64,000 nt of DNA, taken from Flavipsychrobacter sp. (GTDB taxonomy: Bacteria; Bacteroidota; Bacteroidia; Chitinophagales; Chitinophagaceae). A program made the translations under genes and the position numbers. The notes under the pieces were generated by a model. The model had not been told where the DNA came from and searched no databases. It worked only from the letters and a program-made list of their open reading frames with translations. Within the stretch, counting starts at the first letter, position 1. Every line of letters starts with the position of its first letter. The stretch spans positions 62,001-126,000 of the forward strand of contig JAFIGV010000030.1 in assembly GCA_017849575.1 (NCBI GenBank), written 5' to 3'. Shown in pieces: positions 50,487 through 60,135 of this stretch.

Positions 50487-51736
50487 GAATAATCGTCTTG
50501 CCTTATCGTTTTGAGCGACTGTGCGACAAGCTTGAGTAAGCCCCGCGCCTCATTGCGCAAAAGATGGGTATGCAGACATTCACTGAGATTGGCGATTGCC
50601 TGGTACATGCCGGTCATCATCGTACGGTCACGTTTTGCATAATCCCAGATGGTAAGAAAACAATCCCGAAAAAGTTCTTCAAATGAGGATTCGGGAACCC
50701 ATATCCTTTTCACTCCGTGTTGATCCTCCACAAAGGGTTGCGGAAAGTGGGAGGCACGAAACAGAAACAGGTTAGTAAGTGCCTGTACGCTCAGCAACGC
50801 CGTGCCCGGATCATTAATGCCGGGACTAAGGGCTTTGACTGCAATCTCCTTAAGCTGGTGGAAACCATTGGCAGGATTAGAATCAATGGGCTGCCCGTCG
50901 TAAAAGTCGAATAAAAGCCTGCATTTCTCTGCAGTATCCGGTGTCACTTTCTGAGCCGAGACCAGGCGAAACAAGGGCATGCCTTTTAGCACAAAGCTGC
51001 CTTTCAATTGCAACACTTCAATCACAGCATCATGTTCTTCACACAGCCGCAGCAGCGCATGCTCTCCAAAGCCCTGAAAATAGCCGGATTCACCCGCTGC
51101 CACAATGTCTCCGCCCGCAAGGTGCGGTACATCCGCAGCCTGTCTCAGCGTGCAGCGTTTGTTCAATGCAGCAAGTGTTTCGTCGAGCACCCTGCGGATG
51201 ATCACTTCATATTTCACCGACTGAGTGACATAATGAAGGAAGTAAATAAAGATAAAAATGTCTGCGATGGTGAACAGAATGAGCAGATAAATACTAAGCG
51301 ATGGGACATAAATGCCCGAGTCCACATTGCGGATGGTGCTCAGCAGAGACAATGCATAGACGATGGTGCCCACATAGAAGCCGAGCACGACTTTCTGAAA
51401 CTGATTGCCGATCATGCTCGTCACCACACGATTACTCATTTTTGTAGCGGCCTGATTGAGCAGAATCATCACCATCGAAAAACTGAAGACCAGCAGCGAG
51501 ATGGTACCTGCGGCAATGGTAGAAGTTATATTTCGGGCCGTTTCAGCATCGCGCAGGCTCACCCACCCAATGTTGGACTTTATATGCTTCCCTATCTCCG
51601 AAAAATCGAATCGCAACATGAGCACGGACAAGGCCATGAACCCCACCACGATAACGCCGGGCACAAAAGCGATGCTGTTCACAAACTGGAAGTAGTGAAT
51701 GCGCATCCATTTAAGGATTTTGGAAATCAGGCTCAT
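50480..51736 (-). CDS. DUF2254 membrane protein
   Basis: A 418-residue protein of the DUF2254 family, started at 51736; the frame is open for a further 300 codons upstream but that part is antisense to the SDR gene and has no domain character. Helices at about 20-40, 70-92, 115-135 and 142-165 precede a soluble C-terminal region with conserved ALSPGINDPGTALLSV. Convergent and overlapping the SPW gene by 7 nt. Function not established; DUF2254 proteins are thought to be membrane-associated stress proteins. Confidence 0.85.
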   Translation of the reverse strand: MSLISKILKWMRIHYFQFVNSIAFVPGVIVVGFMALSVLMLRFDFSEIGKHIKSNIGWVSLRDAETARNITSTIAAGTISLLVFSFSMVMILLNQAATKMSNRVVTSMIGNQFQKVVLGFYVGTIVYALSLLSTIRNVDSGIYVPSLSIYLLILFTIADIFIFIYFLHYVTQSVKYEVIIRRVLDETLAALNKRCTLRQAADVPHLAGGDIVAAGESGYFQGFGEHALLRLCEEHDAVIEVLQLKGSFVLKGMPLFRLVSAQKVTPDTAEKCRLLFDFYDGQPIDSNPANGFHQLKEIAVKALSPGINDPGTALLSVQALTNLFLFRASHFPQPFVEDQHGVKRIWVPESSFEELFRDCFLTIWDYAKRDRTMMTGMYQAIANLSECLHTHLLRNEARGLLKLVAQSLKTIRQDDYSY

Positions 51737-51850
51737 GATCCTTCTCCAAAAAATTATCATACCAGCCTGATCATTTTCAAGGCACAAACTTTTTAGCAAA
51801 TACGGTAAAAACGGGCGCAGCGGCGGCGGGTCGGGCGTACCTACATCGTC

Positions 51851-52852
51851 ATGGAAAATACATTCAGGAATAAAGTTGTCGTCATTACCGGAGCATCGGG
51901 TGGCGTAGGCAGAGCTGTAGCTCATGAATTTGCCCGTCAGGGTGCAAAAATCGCACTGCTTGCCCGGGGCATTGAAGGACTGGAAGGTGCGAAGAATGAG
52001 GTGGAAAAGCTGGGCGGTATAGCATTGATCATTCCCACAGACGTAGCCGACCCCGAACAAGTAGAAGCTGCAGCACAAAAGACAGAAGCTGTTTTTGGCT
52101 CCATCGATGTGTGGGTGAACAACGCGATGAACAGCGTTTTTTCTCTTTTTAAAGATATCCGGCCCGAGGAATTCAGAAGGGTTACTGAAGTCACCTACCT
52201 CGGTCAGGTCTATGGCACCATGACCGCACTGAAACGCATGCTGCCCCGCAACGAAGGGAGTATCATTCTGGTAGGGTCGGCACTTGCCTACAGAGGCATT
52301 CCCTTGCAATCGGCCTACTGCGGCGCCAAACATGGCATTCAGGGATTCTACGACTCGCTGCGCTGCGAACTGATGCACGAGAAGAGCAAGGTCAACATGT
52401 GCATGGTACAACTGCCGGCGATGAATACCACACAATTCGGCTGGGTATTGAGCCGCCTGCCCAACAAACCCAGACCGATGGGCAAGATATATACACCCGA
52501 AGTAGCGGCGCGGGGAATAGTGTATGCCGCAGGCCACCCGCTGCGCGAGCTGCTCATTGGCTACCCGACGTATCAGGCCATTGTGGGAGATAAAATTGCC
52601 AGTTGGTATGCCGACCGTGTGCTGGCCGATACTGGCATTGACGGACAGCAAACGAATGAACCTAAAAGTGCAGACCGGAAAAACAATTTATGGGAGCCCG
52701 TAGGTGAAGACCGCGGCACTCATGGAAATTTCGGTGCACAGTCGCACGACTTTAGTTATACCCTCTGGCTTTCCATGCATGGCATTAACCCGATGGTTCC
52801 GTTCTGGGTGCTGGTCGCAATAATACTCGCTGCATTGATCATCTTGATTTAA
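51851..52852 (+). CDS. SDR oxidoreductase with C-terminal membrane helix
   Basis: A 333-residue short-chain dehydrogenase. The NAD(P)-binding motif is T-G-A-S-G-G-V-G at 13-20, followed by the VNNA strand, a catalytic serine in ILVGSALA, Y156 in SAYCGAKHG and K160. After the core (~260) there is a linker and one hydrophobic helix at the very C-terminus (FWVLVAIILAALIIL), so the enzyme is tail-anchored. The substrate is unknown. It is divergent from DUF2254 and 268 bp before the MscS gene. Confidence 0.9.
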   Translation: MENTFRNKVVVITGASGGVGRAVAHEFARQGAKIALLARGIEGLEGAKNEVEKLGGIALIIPTDVADPEQVEAAAQKTEAVFGSIDVWVNNAMNSVFSLFKDIRPEEFRRVTEVTYLGQVYGTMTALKRMLPRNEGSIILVGSALAYRGIPLQSAYCGAKHGIQGFYDSLRCELMHEKSKVNMCMVQLPAMNTTQFGWVLSRLPNKPRPMGKIYTPEVAARGIVYAAGHPLRELLIGYPTYQAIVGDKIASWYADRVLADTGIDGQQTNEPKSADRKNNLWEPVGEDRGTHGNFGAQSHDFSYTLWLSMHGINPMVPFWVLVAIILAALIILI

Positions 52853-53120
52853 TGCCGCAGACAAAAGCGCCAAAATTTTATTGCTTACCTTTGCGACGGA
52901 AAACAAAGTTTTGCCTTCAACGATTCCGGATTCATTTCAGGAAGGTTATGTTTTCTACCGGCCTGTATCGGGCCGCGTTTCAATCGGCGAAAAGACCGCC
53001 GTTCATTAATCAACACAGTTGCCGTAAACCCGCGATTGTCAACAATTTTGAGCGCGGACAGTTTGTGCTGTCCTCTCGTGCTGCTGCCGCCCTGCAGCAA
53101 GCAGCCTTAACCAAAACACC
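52853..53120. other. Intergenic region upstream of the MscS gene
   Basis: 268 bp between SDR and MscS genes. I see no supported ORF; short open frames here lack family character. Confidence 0.4.
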
Positions 53121-54203
53121 ATGAAAGTGAACACCATGAGACTCTTCCACGATGGACTATTTCTTGAGAACAGTATGCAAAGCTGGCTGATAGCCCTGGG
53201 CCTTTTTGTGGCGCTGGCCATCACCATCACCGTCTTTCGGAGTATAGTTGTCAACAGGCTGAAAAAATGGACGCTAAAAACCAAAACGACACTCGATGAT
53301 TTTGCAGTAAGTATCATCGAAAGATCGGTAATACCCCTCCTGTACATTGTAGCCTTCTATGCGTCGGTAAACACACTCACTACAGCACCTGCCTTCGACC
53401 GTGTGCTGCGCATCGCTTTCTTATTTGCCAGCACATTTTTCGTGCTGCGCGCCGTGTCGGCGGTAGTACGTCAGTTCGTTTTCTCCTTTATAAAATATGA
53501 AGACAGCGAAGCAAAGGCCAAACAAGCCAAAGGTTTGCTGGTGATCGTGAACGTAACGATCTGGATTCTTGGACTGGTCTTCCTGATTGATAATCTGGGC
53601 TATGATGTCACTACACTGATCACCGGTCTGGGAATTGGCGGTATTGCCATTGCACTGGCCGCACAAGCCATACTGGGAGATCTTTTCAGCTACTTCGTTA
53701 TCTTTTTCGACAGACCCTTTGAGATTGGTGACTTCATTATCGTGGACGACAAAATGGGAACCATAGAATATGTGGGGGTAAAAACCACACGCATCAGGAC
53801 ATTGAGCGGCGAACAGCTTATTTGCTCCAACACCTTTCTTACCAACGCACAGGTGCACAACTACAAAAGGATGGAACAACGCCGTGTGGTGTTCAAGATC
53901 GGTGTGACCTATCAGACGCCCAAAGAAAAACTGCAGCAAATTCCGGAAATGGTAAACAGCATTATCCGCGACACTTCTGAAGTACGGCTGGACCGTGGCC
54001 ATTTCAGTGAGTTTGGAGATTTCAGCCTCAACTTCGAATTCGTTTATTATGTGCTCAGCTCCGACTATACCATTTACATGAACAAGCAGCAAAGCATTTA
54101 CCTGGGCATCGTGGCCGCCTTCGAAAGCGAAAACATTGAATTTGCTTACCCCACACAAACATTATTTGTTCAACAACTGCAACAACAGACCACAGCAGCA
54201 TAA
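53121..54203 (+). CDS. MscS-family mechanosensitive ion channel
   Basis: A 360-residue MscS-type channel. Helices are seen at ~20-40, ~65-85, ~97-117 and ~139-160, and the pore-lining helix includes LGIGGIAIALAAQAILG at ~166-182, with the conserved glycine/alanine packing. The C-terminal cytoplasmic domain begins with the FDRPFEIGDFIIV strand and the VGVKTTRIRT segment, typical of MscS. It releases osmolytes on membrane stretch. It is 12 bp before otsAB and likely co-transcribed with it. Confidence 0.92.
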   Translation: MKVNTMRLFHDGLFLENSMQSWLIALGLFVALAITITVFRSIVVNRLKKWTLKTKTTLDDFAVSIIERSVIPLLYIVAFYASVNTLTTAPAFDRVLRIAFLFASTFFVLRAVSAVVRQFVFSFIKYEDSEAKAKQAKGLLVIVNVTIWILGLVFLIDNLGYDVTTLITGLGIGGIAIALAAQAILGDLFSYFVIFFDRPFEIGDFIIVDDKMGTIEYVGVKTTRIRTLSGEQLICSNTFLTNAQVHNYKRMEQRRVVFKIGVTYQTPKEKLQQIPEMVNSIIRDTSEVRLDRGHFSEFGDFSLNFEFVYYVLSSDYTIYMNKQQSIYLGIVAAFESENIEFAYPTQTLFVQQLQQQTTAA

Positions 54204-54215
54204 ACCCAAAACATC

Positions 54216-56459
54216 ATGGAAAGAAGATTATTCATTGTATCGAACAGACTACCCGTAAATATTGAAACGCACGACGATAAAACCACAGTGCGGCCTTCGC
54301 CCGGAGGTTTGGTCACGGCTATTGACAGCTACATGCAAAAAAAAGAACTCGCCAATGAAAAAGAGTTCGACAAAAAACTCTGGGTGGGTGTGCCGGGCTG
54401 CACGTACAGCAATTGGAGCCGGGTAGCCGGAGATCTCAGCAATGAACAATATGAATATCTGCCGGTCTTCATTCCAAAAAAAACCTTTGAGGGTTATTAC
54501 AATGGTATGGCGAACTCGGTATTGTGGGCCTTGTTTCACTACTTCCCTTCTTTTGCAGAATTCAACAGCAACAACTATCAGCATTATCATACGGCCAACA
54601 ACGAATTTCTCAGTGTCCTCATGCGCCATCTTCGCCCTAATGATACTGTGTGGATCCACGACTATCACCTATTGCCTCTGGCGGGAATGCTCAGGGAACA
54701 GATGCCGGAACTCACCATTGGTTTCTTTCTCCACATCCCCTTTCCTTCCTACGAAATATTTCGCATCATGCCGAAGCGATGGCAGCGCGATTTACTGAAA
54801 GGTATGCTTGGCGCCGACCTTGTAGGATTTCATACCCGCGACTATGCGGACCACTTTCTGAAATGTGTCCAGAAAGTATTGGGTATTGACCACTACATGA
54901 ACGTGCTTCGCATGCCCGAACGCCTGATACAGGTGGGCGTTTACCCGATCAGCATTGACTATGAAAAATTTCACGGTGCCTGGGACGACAAAACTGTAAA
55001 GAAGCTGAGGGAGCAAATGAAGAGTCAATTCCCCGACAAAAAGATCATCTTTTCGGCAGACCGGCTCGATTATACAAAAGGAGTGACCAACAGACTACGC
55101 GGCTATGAATATTTTCTCAATAAATATCCCGAGTACCGCGAGCAAGTGGTGTTTGTGATGGTGATCGTTCCGTCGCGCGATGCCTTGTCGAAGTATGCAG
55201 AACGAAAAAAGATGATTGACGAGTTCATCGGAAGTCTCAACAGCACGCTGGGCAATTTTAGCTGGCAACCGGTTTTCTACCAGTACAATGCCCTCAATTT
55301 CGAAGAACTCGTAGCTATGTACACAAGTTGCGATCTCGCACTGATAACGCCTATAAGAGATGGAATGAACCTGGTAGCCAAAGAATTTGTAGCCAGCAGA
55401 AAGGACGAACATGGCGTGCTGGTGCTCAGTGAAATGACGGGCGCGGCAAAAGAACTTACGGAGGCGCTCAACATTAATCCTATAGACATCGAAGAGATTG
55501 CAGAAAAAATAAAACGCGGCCTGGAGATGAGCCCTACAGAACAGAAGGCACGCATCCGGAAAATGCAGCAACGCATCAGCCGATACGATGTGACACGCTG
55601 GGCTGAAGAATTTTTCAACGACCTAAACGAGAGCAAAACGATGAAGCAAAATTTTCAGGTAAGGTTCCTGGACAGTACAGAAAAGACCCAACTGATCTAC
55701 GACTATGCAAAAGCCCGCAAGCGCCTCTTGCTGCTGGATTATGATGGAACGCTTTCTCCTATCGTGTCATTACCGCAGCTCGCTCAGCCAAGCGACGAAC
55801 TGCTGGACACCTTGCGTTTGCTTTCTTCCGATGAGCGGAACGATGTATTTATCATCAGTGGCCGCGACGCCACTTCGCTGAATGAATGGCTGGGCGATCT
55901 ACCCGTAAACATCATTGCCGAACACGGGTCGCTTGTAAAGATGAAAAACGGGTCGTGGATGCAGGCACCGCACGCAGCAGCCGACTGGCAGCCCTTGGTG
56001 GCGGACATGATGGAGCGATACGTAGCCAACTGCCCGGGCAGCTTTATCGAAAAGAAACGCTTTGCCCTGGCCTGGCACTATAGAAATGCAGACGAAGAGA
56101 CTGCACCGGGCTACGCCATGGATTTGTATGAAGAGCTCAACGGGAGCGCCGACAAAGTGAATGTAAATGTGATCAGAGGCAGTAAGGTTATAGAAGTACG
56201 CAGCACAGGAATCGACAAGGGAAAAGCCGCACAAAATATTCTTCAGAATAAAGACTACGATTTCATTTTTGCCTGTGGTGATGACACTACCGATGAAGAT
56301 ATGTTCCGACAGCTTGCCGGCGTAAAGAACAGCTACACCATCAAGGTGGGCACGGAAGCGTCCTACGCCCGCTACAACCTGCACACCAGTGAAATGGTGT
56401 TGCCTTTGTTGCAAAACTTCGGTCATACCGGTACAAAAAAGGCCGAGCTCTCTACCTGA
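54216..56459 (+). CDS. Bifunctional trehalose-6-phosphate synthase/phosphatase
   Basis: A 747-residue fusion. Residues ~3-465 are the GT20 trehalose-6-phosphate synthase, with the N-terminal FIVSNRLPVN, the central WIHDYHLLPL and the late glycosyltransferase motifs (DRLDYTKGVTNRL, RDGMNLVAKEF). Residues ~500-747 are a HAD-type trehalose-phosphatase with D508-Y-D510-G-T512 and a CGDDTTDEDMF C-terminal motif. The two steps make trehalose from UDP-glucose and glucose-6-phosphate, an osmoprotectant that fits the neighbouring MscS channel. Confidence 0.95.
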   Translation: MERRLFIVSNRLPVNIETHDDKTTVRPSPGGLVTAIDSYMQKKELANEKEFDKKLWVGVPGCTYSNWSRVAGDLSNEQYEYLPVFIPKKTFEGYYNGMANSVLWALFHYFPSFAEFNSNNYQHYHTANNEFLSVLMRHLRPNDTVWIHDYHLLPLAGMLREQMPELTIGFFLHIPFPSYEIFRIMPKRWQRDLLKGMLGADLVGFHTRDYADHFLKCVQKVLGIDHYMNVLRMPERLIQVGVYPISIDYEKFHGAWDDKTVKKLREQMKSQFPDKKIIFSADRLDYTKGVTNRLRGYEYFLNKYPEYREQVVFVMVIVPSRDALSKYAERKKMIDEFIGSLNSTLGNFSWQPVFYQYNALNFEELVAMYTSCDLALITPIRDGMNLVAKEFVASRKDEHGVLVLSEMTGAAKELTEALNINPIDIEEIAEKIKRGLEMSPTEQKARIRKMQQRISRYDVTRWAEEFFNDLNESKTMKQNFQVRFLDSTEKTQLIYDYAKARKRLLLLDYDGTLSPIVSLPQLAQPSDELLDTLRLLSSDERNDVFIISGRDATSLNEWLGDLPVNIIAEHGSLVKMKNGSWMQAPHAAADWQPLVADMMERYVANCPGSFIEKKRFALAWHYRNADEETAPGYAMDLYEELNGSADKVNVNVIRGSKVIEVRSTGIDKGKAAQNILQNKDYDFIFACGDDTTDEDMFRQLAGVKNSYTIKVGTEASYARYNLHTSEMVLPLLQNFGHTGTKKAELST

Positions 56460-56466
56460 GCCTTCA

Positions 56467-56898
56467 CTAATCCACCCGAATCAGCGGCAGACCGGTTTCT
56501 TCATCCATCCTGCGCTGCAGATAGCCGGGGTGTTCGGTAAGGACTACCTCAAGCGTGGGACGCACGATGCCCCGCAAAAGGTGGCCACCAATGGCTTGTC
56601 CGTCTTTTTTGCCTAACACGACATGTACATGTAGCTTTGACTCGTCGCCATACAAGGCTACATCTCCGGTAAGAGAAAGAACTTCCACCTGCTCACCGAC
56701 GGGTATTTTATGATAGTCACGGATACTGTAGTCAAAATATCCCAGTTCGGCTTCTTTGAATGCTCCAATAGCCTTGAAGCTGGCGGCTTTCAATTTCCGT
56801 TCGCTCGCAAAGGTCTGCAAGCCTTCCATCACCTCGTCGCCAGCGTCAAACACCAGCGCGTAAGTAGTCGGTGACGGGTTTAGCAATTTGTATCTCAT
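56467..56898 (-). CDS. PPC/DUF296-domain protein
   Basis: A 143-residue protein of the PPC (DUF296) family, with HVHVVLGKKDG followed by GGHLLRG, the conserved metal/core pattern. In plants the PPC domain is part of AT-hook proteins; bacterial stand-alone forms have no established role. It is translated from the transcript of the large oxidoreductase: its start overlaps that gene stop by 4 nt (ATGA). Confidence 0.85.
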   Translation of the reverse strand: MRYKLLNPSPTTYALVFDAGDEVMEGLQTFASERKLKAASFKAIGAFKEAELGYFDYSIRDYHKIPVGEQVEVLSLTGDVALYGDESKLHVHVVLGKKDGQAIGGHLLRGIVRPTLEVVLTEHPGYLQRRMDEETGLPLIRVD

Positions 56899-59800
56899 CC
56901 TCTACGTTTTTTATCAGCCAGTAAAATCGCTGCAGCTCCGAGGACGACTATACCAAGCAGAAGCAGCGTATTGCGTACTCGGTTGGGATGATGCAGTTTG
57001 CGTGCATCTACATAGGCTCTTTCCGGATAATGTAGTGCTCTTCCTTTCTGCTCAAGAGCCATCTGTAATACCTGAGCCAGGTGCATCCCTTTCCTTGTAG
57101 TGAGTTGCTCTATCTGTTCCCGGCAGCTAAAACCATCGGCCACTATTACGGTATCCGAACCAGCTTTACGCACGGCCGGCAGCAAAACCCTTTCACCGGA
57201 GGCAACAGACACGTCATAATGCGCACCCTCTTCATACCCAAAGTACCCGGCCATTCCGCAGCAACCGGCATCGAGCACTTCGAGTTCCGCTCCCGTTTTC
57301 TTCAACAGCTTTCGCTCCGCTTCGGTCTTCATGATTGCTTTATGATGACAATGACCGTGCATCACTACCTTTTGACCGAGCCTTCCCGGAATAAAATCCG
57401 GACAATACTTTTCCAGAAATTCAGCGAGCGTAAAGGTTTGGTGGCAAAGCCGCTGCGCATCGTGATCCTGCGGATAAAGTCCGGTGAGTTCGTCCCGGAA
57501 TACCGCCACACAACTGGGTTCTAATCCCACCACCGGTGTGCCGGCCTGTATCTCTGCACGCAATGCATCCATGATGTCGCGCAGCATACCACGGGCGGTA
57601 TCGAGCATGCCAAAGTCGTAGAGCGGACGACCACAGCAAAGTGTTTTACGGGGTATCACTACCTCGCAGCCTGCCGCTTCCAGCACATGCGTCGCAGCTA
57701 CAAGTGTTTCCGGTTTGAAAAAATTGTTGAACGTATCCACCCATAAAATCACTTTTTGAGCGGTAACGTCCTGTGTGTGGGTTTTTCTGTTTCGGAACCA
57801 TTCTCGATAAGTGTAGGTAGCGAATTTTGGCAGCTTTCGTTTCTGCGATATTCCGCCTGCCAGTTTCATGAGATTACTCACGATCGGTGTCTGTGTCAGA
57901 AAGTTGGCTACCCCGGGCATCATGGACGCCATGCGCGCCCACCAGTAAATCCAGCCAAATGCATAGGCCGACCGCGGACGGAGCCTTCCCTTATAGTAAT
58001 GCGCTAAAAACTCCGCTTTGTAAGTGGCCATATCCACATTTACCGGACAATCCCCCTTACAGCCTTTGCACGCCAGACAAAGATCGAGGGCTTCTTTCAC
58101 TTCGGCATCTTTCCATCCGTCTTTCAGCACGTCGCCCTGCAACATCTCAAACAACATATGGGCACGGCCACGTGTACTATGCTTTTCTTCACGCGTCACC
58201 ATATAGCTGGGGCACATCGTACCCCCTTCCTCCCGGCGACACTTCCCCACCCCTACGCACCGAAGAGCTGCATGGGCGAAACTATGCTGATCTGCGGCAA
58301 ACGAAAAATAGGTGTCGGCATGCGGTGGGTTGTAGTGATTGTCGATGCGCAGATTACCGAGCTGTCCGTAGGTATCAATAATTTTTCCCGGGTTCATCTT
58401 TCCTTCGGGATCCCATATCTTCTTAAACTCCCGAAAAGCCTCAACAAGTTCGTTTCCATACATGATGTGCAGCAAGTCCCCTCTCGACTGCCCGTCGCCA
58501 TGCTCGCCCGAGATAGAACCTTTGTACTTTACTACCAGATGCGCAGCTTCCTGGGTAAAGGCAAGGTAGTCGTCCAGACCTTCTTTGGTAAACATATCGA
58601 ACTGGACACGGCAGTGAATACAACCCTGCCCGAAGTGGCCATAGACGGAGGGATTGTAACCATACTTGGCAAAAAGCTCCTTCAGCTCTTTTAAATATTC
58701 ACCGACGTGCACGGGGGCCACGGCCGAGTCTTCCCAGCCGGGCACACTCATGGGTTCGCCGGGCACCCAGGCTGTGGCACCTAGTCCCGATTCGCGGATC
58801 TCCCACAGTTTCGATTCCTGCGCTTCATCATCAAACAGGCTCATGGAGGGAGGGTTGTCTTGCTTGCGGAGCATGGCCATTACCTCCTTCGCCTTATTGT
58901 CTGCATCCGCTTTATCCTCGCCGCCAAATTCAACCAGCAACCATCCCTTTCCATCGGGCAGCAGTGGCAAGTCCTGCATATTCAATCCTTTTTTTCTCAT
59001 GTAGGAGATGAGTAGGTCATCAATGCCTTCGAGGCCAATCGGCTTGTATTTCAATATCTCAGGAACATGCCCTCCGGCCTCAAATACATCCGGATAGCCG
59101 AGTACGAGCAGCGACCGTGCTTTGGGATTTTTAAGTAGCCGGAGCTTTGCCTCAAGGATAGTAACCAGGGTGTTTTCTGAGCCAACTAAGGCTCGCGCCA
59201 CATTGAAACCGTTTTCAGGCAGAAGCTGCGGCAAATTATAACCGGAAACCCGGCGGGGAATATTCGGGAAACGCTCACGAATAAGCGGGGCATATTTCTC
59301 AGTAAACTCCTTTAGCTTCCGGTAGATCTCGGACTTTCTGCCGCCTTCGCTGATGATTTGTTCCAACTCATGCGGAGTAGTGGGCCCTACCGTCATCTCG
59401 ACACCATCGTAGGTAAGCACACGAAGGGAAACCACGTTATCAGCAGTGCGTGCTCCGTCGCCTTCAAACTGAGCCATTACCGAATGGATGCCACAGGAGT
59501 CGTTACCAAGCATTCCCCCCAGTGTGCAATGCGAGTGTGTGGCCGGATCGGGACCAAAGGTCAGCCCGATCTTTTTCTCTGTGGCATGACGCATATCGTC
59601 CAGCACAATACCGGTCTCTACCGTTACGGTACGAGACTCCGCATCCATATCAAGAATCTTGTTGTAGTATTTTGACAAATCCATCACCACAGCAACATTG
59701 CAACACTGACCGGCAAGGCTGGTACCACCACCGCGTACCAGCAACGGCGCCCCATGCTGCCGGCACAAGGCTACTGTACGGCGAATATCCTCGCGTGTGC

Positions 59801-60071
59801 GAGGGAGCACAACACCAATGGGTATCTGCCGGTAGTTGGAAGCATCGGTGGCATAGAGCGCTTTGCTGCCTGCGTCAAATCGAACTTCTCCGGAAACCGA
59901 ACTTTGTAAGGCAGCTTGTAGCGCTTTTGCATCAACGTGTTTCGACTGCGGTGTTTCAAAACTGGTACTTCTGTCGCCGCCACCCTGCGCAGAAGATTCT
60001 GAATGGTCTCCATGGGTCAGCGGGTGCGGGGCGCTTTGCCTGCGTTCCTGTATCTGTTGTTTTAGCTCCAT
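56895..60071 (-). CDS. FAD-linked oxidase fused to Fe-S protein (D-lactate/glycolate dehydrogenase-like)
   Basis: A 1058-residue protein. Residues ~75-270 are the PCMH-type FAD domain (VRGGGTSLAGQ, GMLGNDSCG), followed by a FAD-linked oxidase C-terminal domain ending near residue 570 (SISGEHGDGQSRG, DPEGKMNPGKI). Then a 4Fe-4S region with CVGVGKCRR and CLACKGCKGDCP, and two CCG-type cysteine domains (LCCGRP, DAGCCGMAG). A membrane helix ends the protein (TLLLLGIVVLGAAAILLA). Family members oxidise 2-hydroxyacids and pass electrons to quinone; the substrate here is not shown. Confidence 0.9.
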   Translation of the reverse strand: MELKQQIQERRQSAPHPLTHGDHSESSAQGGGDRSTSFETPQSKHVDAKALQAALQSSVSGEVRFDAGSKALYATDASNYRQIPIGVVLPRTREDIRRTVALCRQHGAPLLVRGGGTSLAGQCCNVAVVMDLSKYYNKILDMDAESRTVTVETGIVLDDMRHATEKKIGLTFGPDPATHSHCTLGGMLGNDSCGIHSVMAQFEGDGARTADNVVSLRVLTYDGVEMTVGPTTPHELEQIISEGGRKSEIYRKLKEFTEKYAPLIRERFPNIPRRVSGYNLPQLLPENGFNVARALVGSENTLVTILEAKLRLLKNPKARSLLVLGYPDVFEAGGHVPEILKYKPIGLEGIDDLLISYMRKKGLNMQDLPLLPDGKGWLLVEFGGEDKADADNKAKEVMAMLRKQDNPPSMSLFDDEAQESKLWEIRESGLGATAWVPGEPMSVPGWEDSAVAPVHVGEYLKELKELFAKYGYNPSVYGHFGQGCIHCRVQFDMFTKEGLDDYLAFTQEAAHLVVKYKGSISGEHGDGQSRGDLLHIMYGNELVEAFREFKKIWDPEGKMNPGKIIDTYGQLGNLRIDNHYNPPHADTYFSFAADQHSFAHAALRCVGVGKCRREEGGTMCPSYMVTREEKHSTRGRAHMLFEMLQGDVLKDGWKDAEVKEALDLCLACKGCKGDCPVNVDMATYKAEFLAHYYKGRLRPRSAYAFGWIYWWARMASMMPGVANFLTQTPIVSNLMKLAGGISQKRKLPKFATYTYREWFRNRKTHTQDVTAQKVILWVDTFNNFFKPETLVAATHVLEAAGCEVVIPRKTLCCGRPLYDFGMLDTARGMLRDIMDALRAEIQAGTPVVGLEPSCVAVFRDELTGLYPQDHDAQRLCHQTFTLAEFLEKYCPDFIPGRLGQKVVMHGHCHHKAIMKTEAERKLLKKTGAELEVLDAGCCGMAGYFGYEEGAHYDVSVASGERVLLPAVRKAGSDTVIVADGFSCREQIEQLTTRKGMHLAQVLQMALEQKGRALHYPERAYVDARKLHHPNRVRNTLLLLGIVVLGAAAILLADKKRRG

Positions 60072-60135
60072 TTTTCTAAAATTTTTTGGTACCTAAAGCA
60101 TTTCCTTCTGTCACGGAGATCCTTCTTTCCACAGC

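Noticed and set aside
50480-52651. Long minus-strand frame of 723 codons
   Set aside because: Only the part from 51736 has DUF2254 character; the upstream part is antisense to the SDR gene and caused by GC-rich codon structure.
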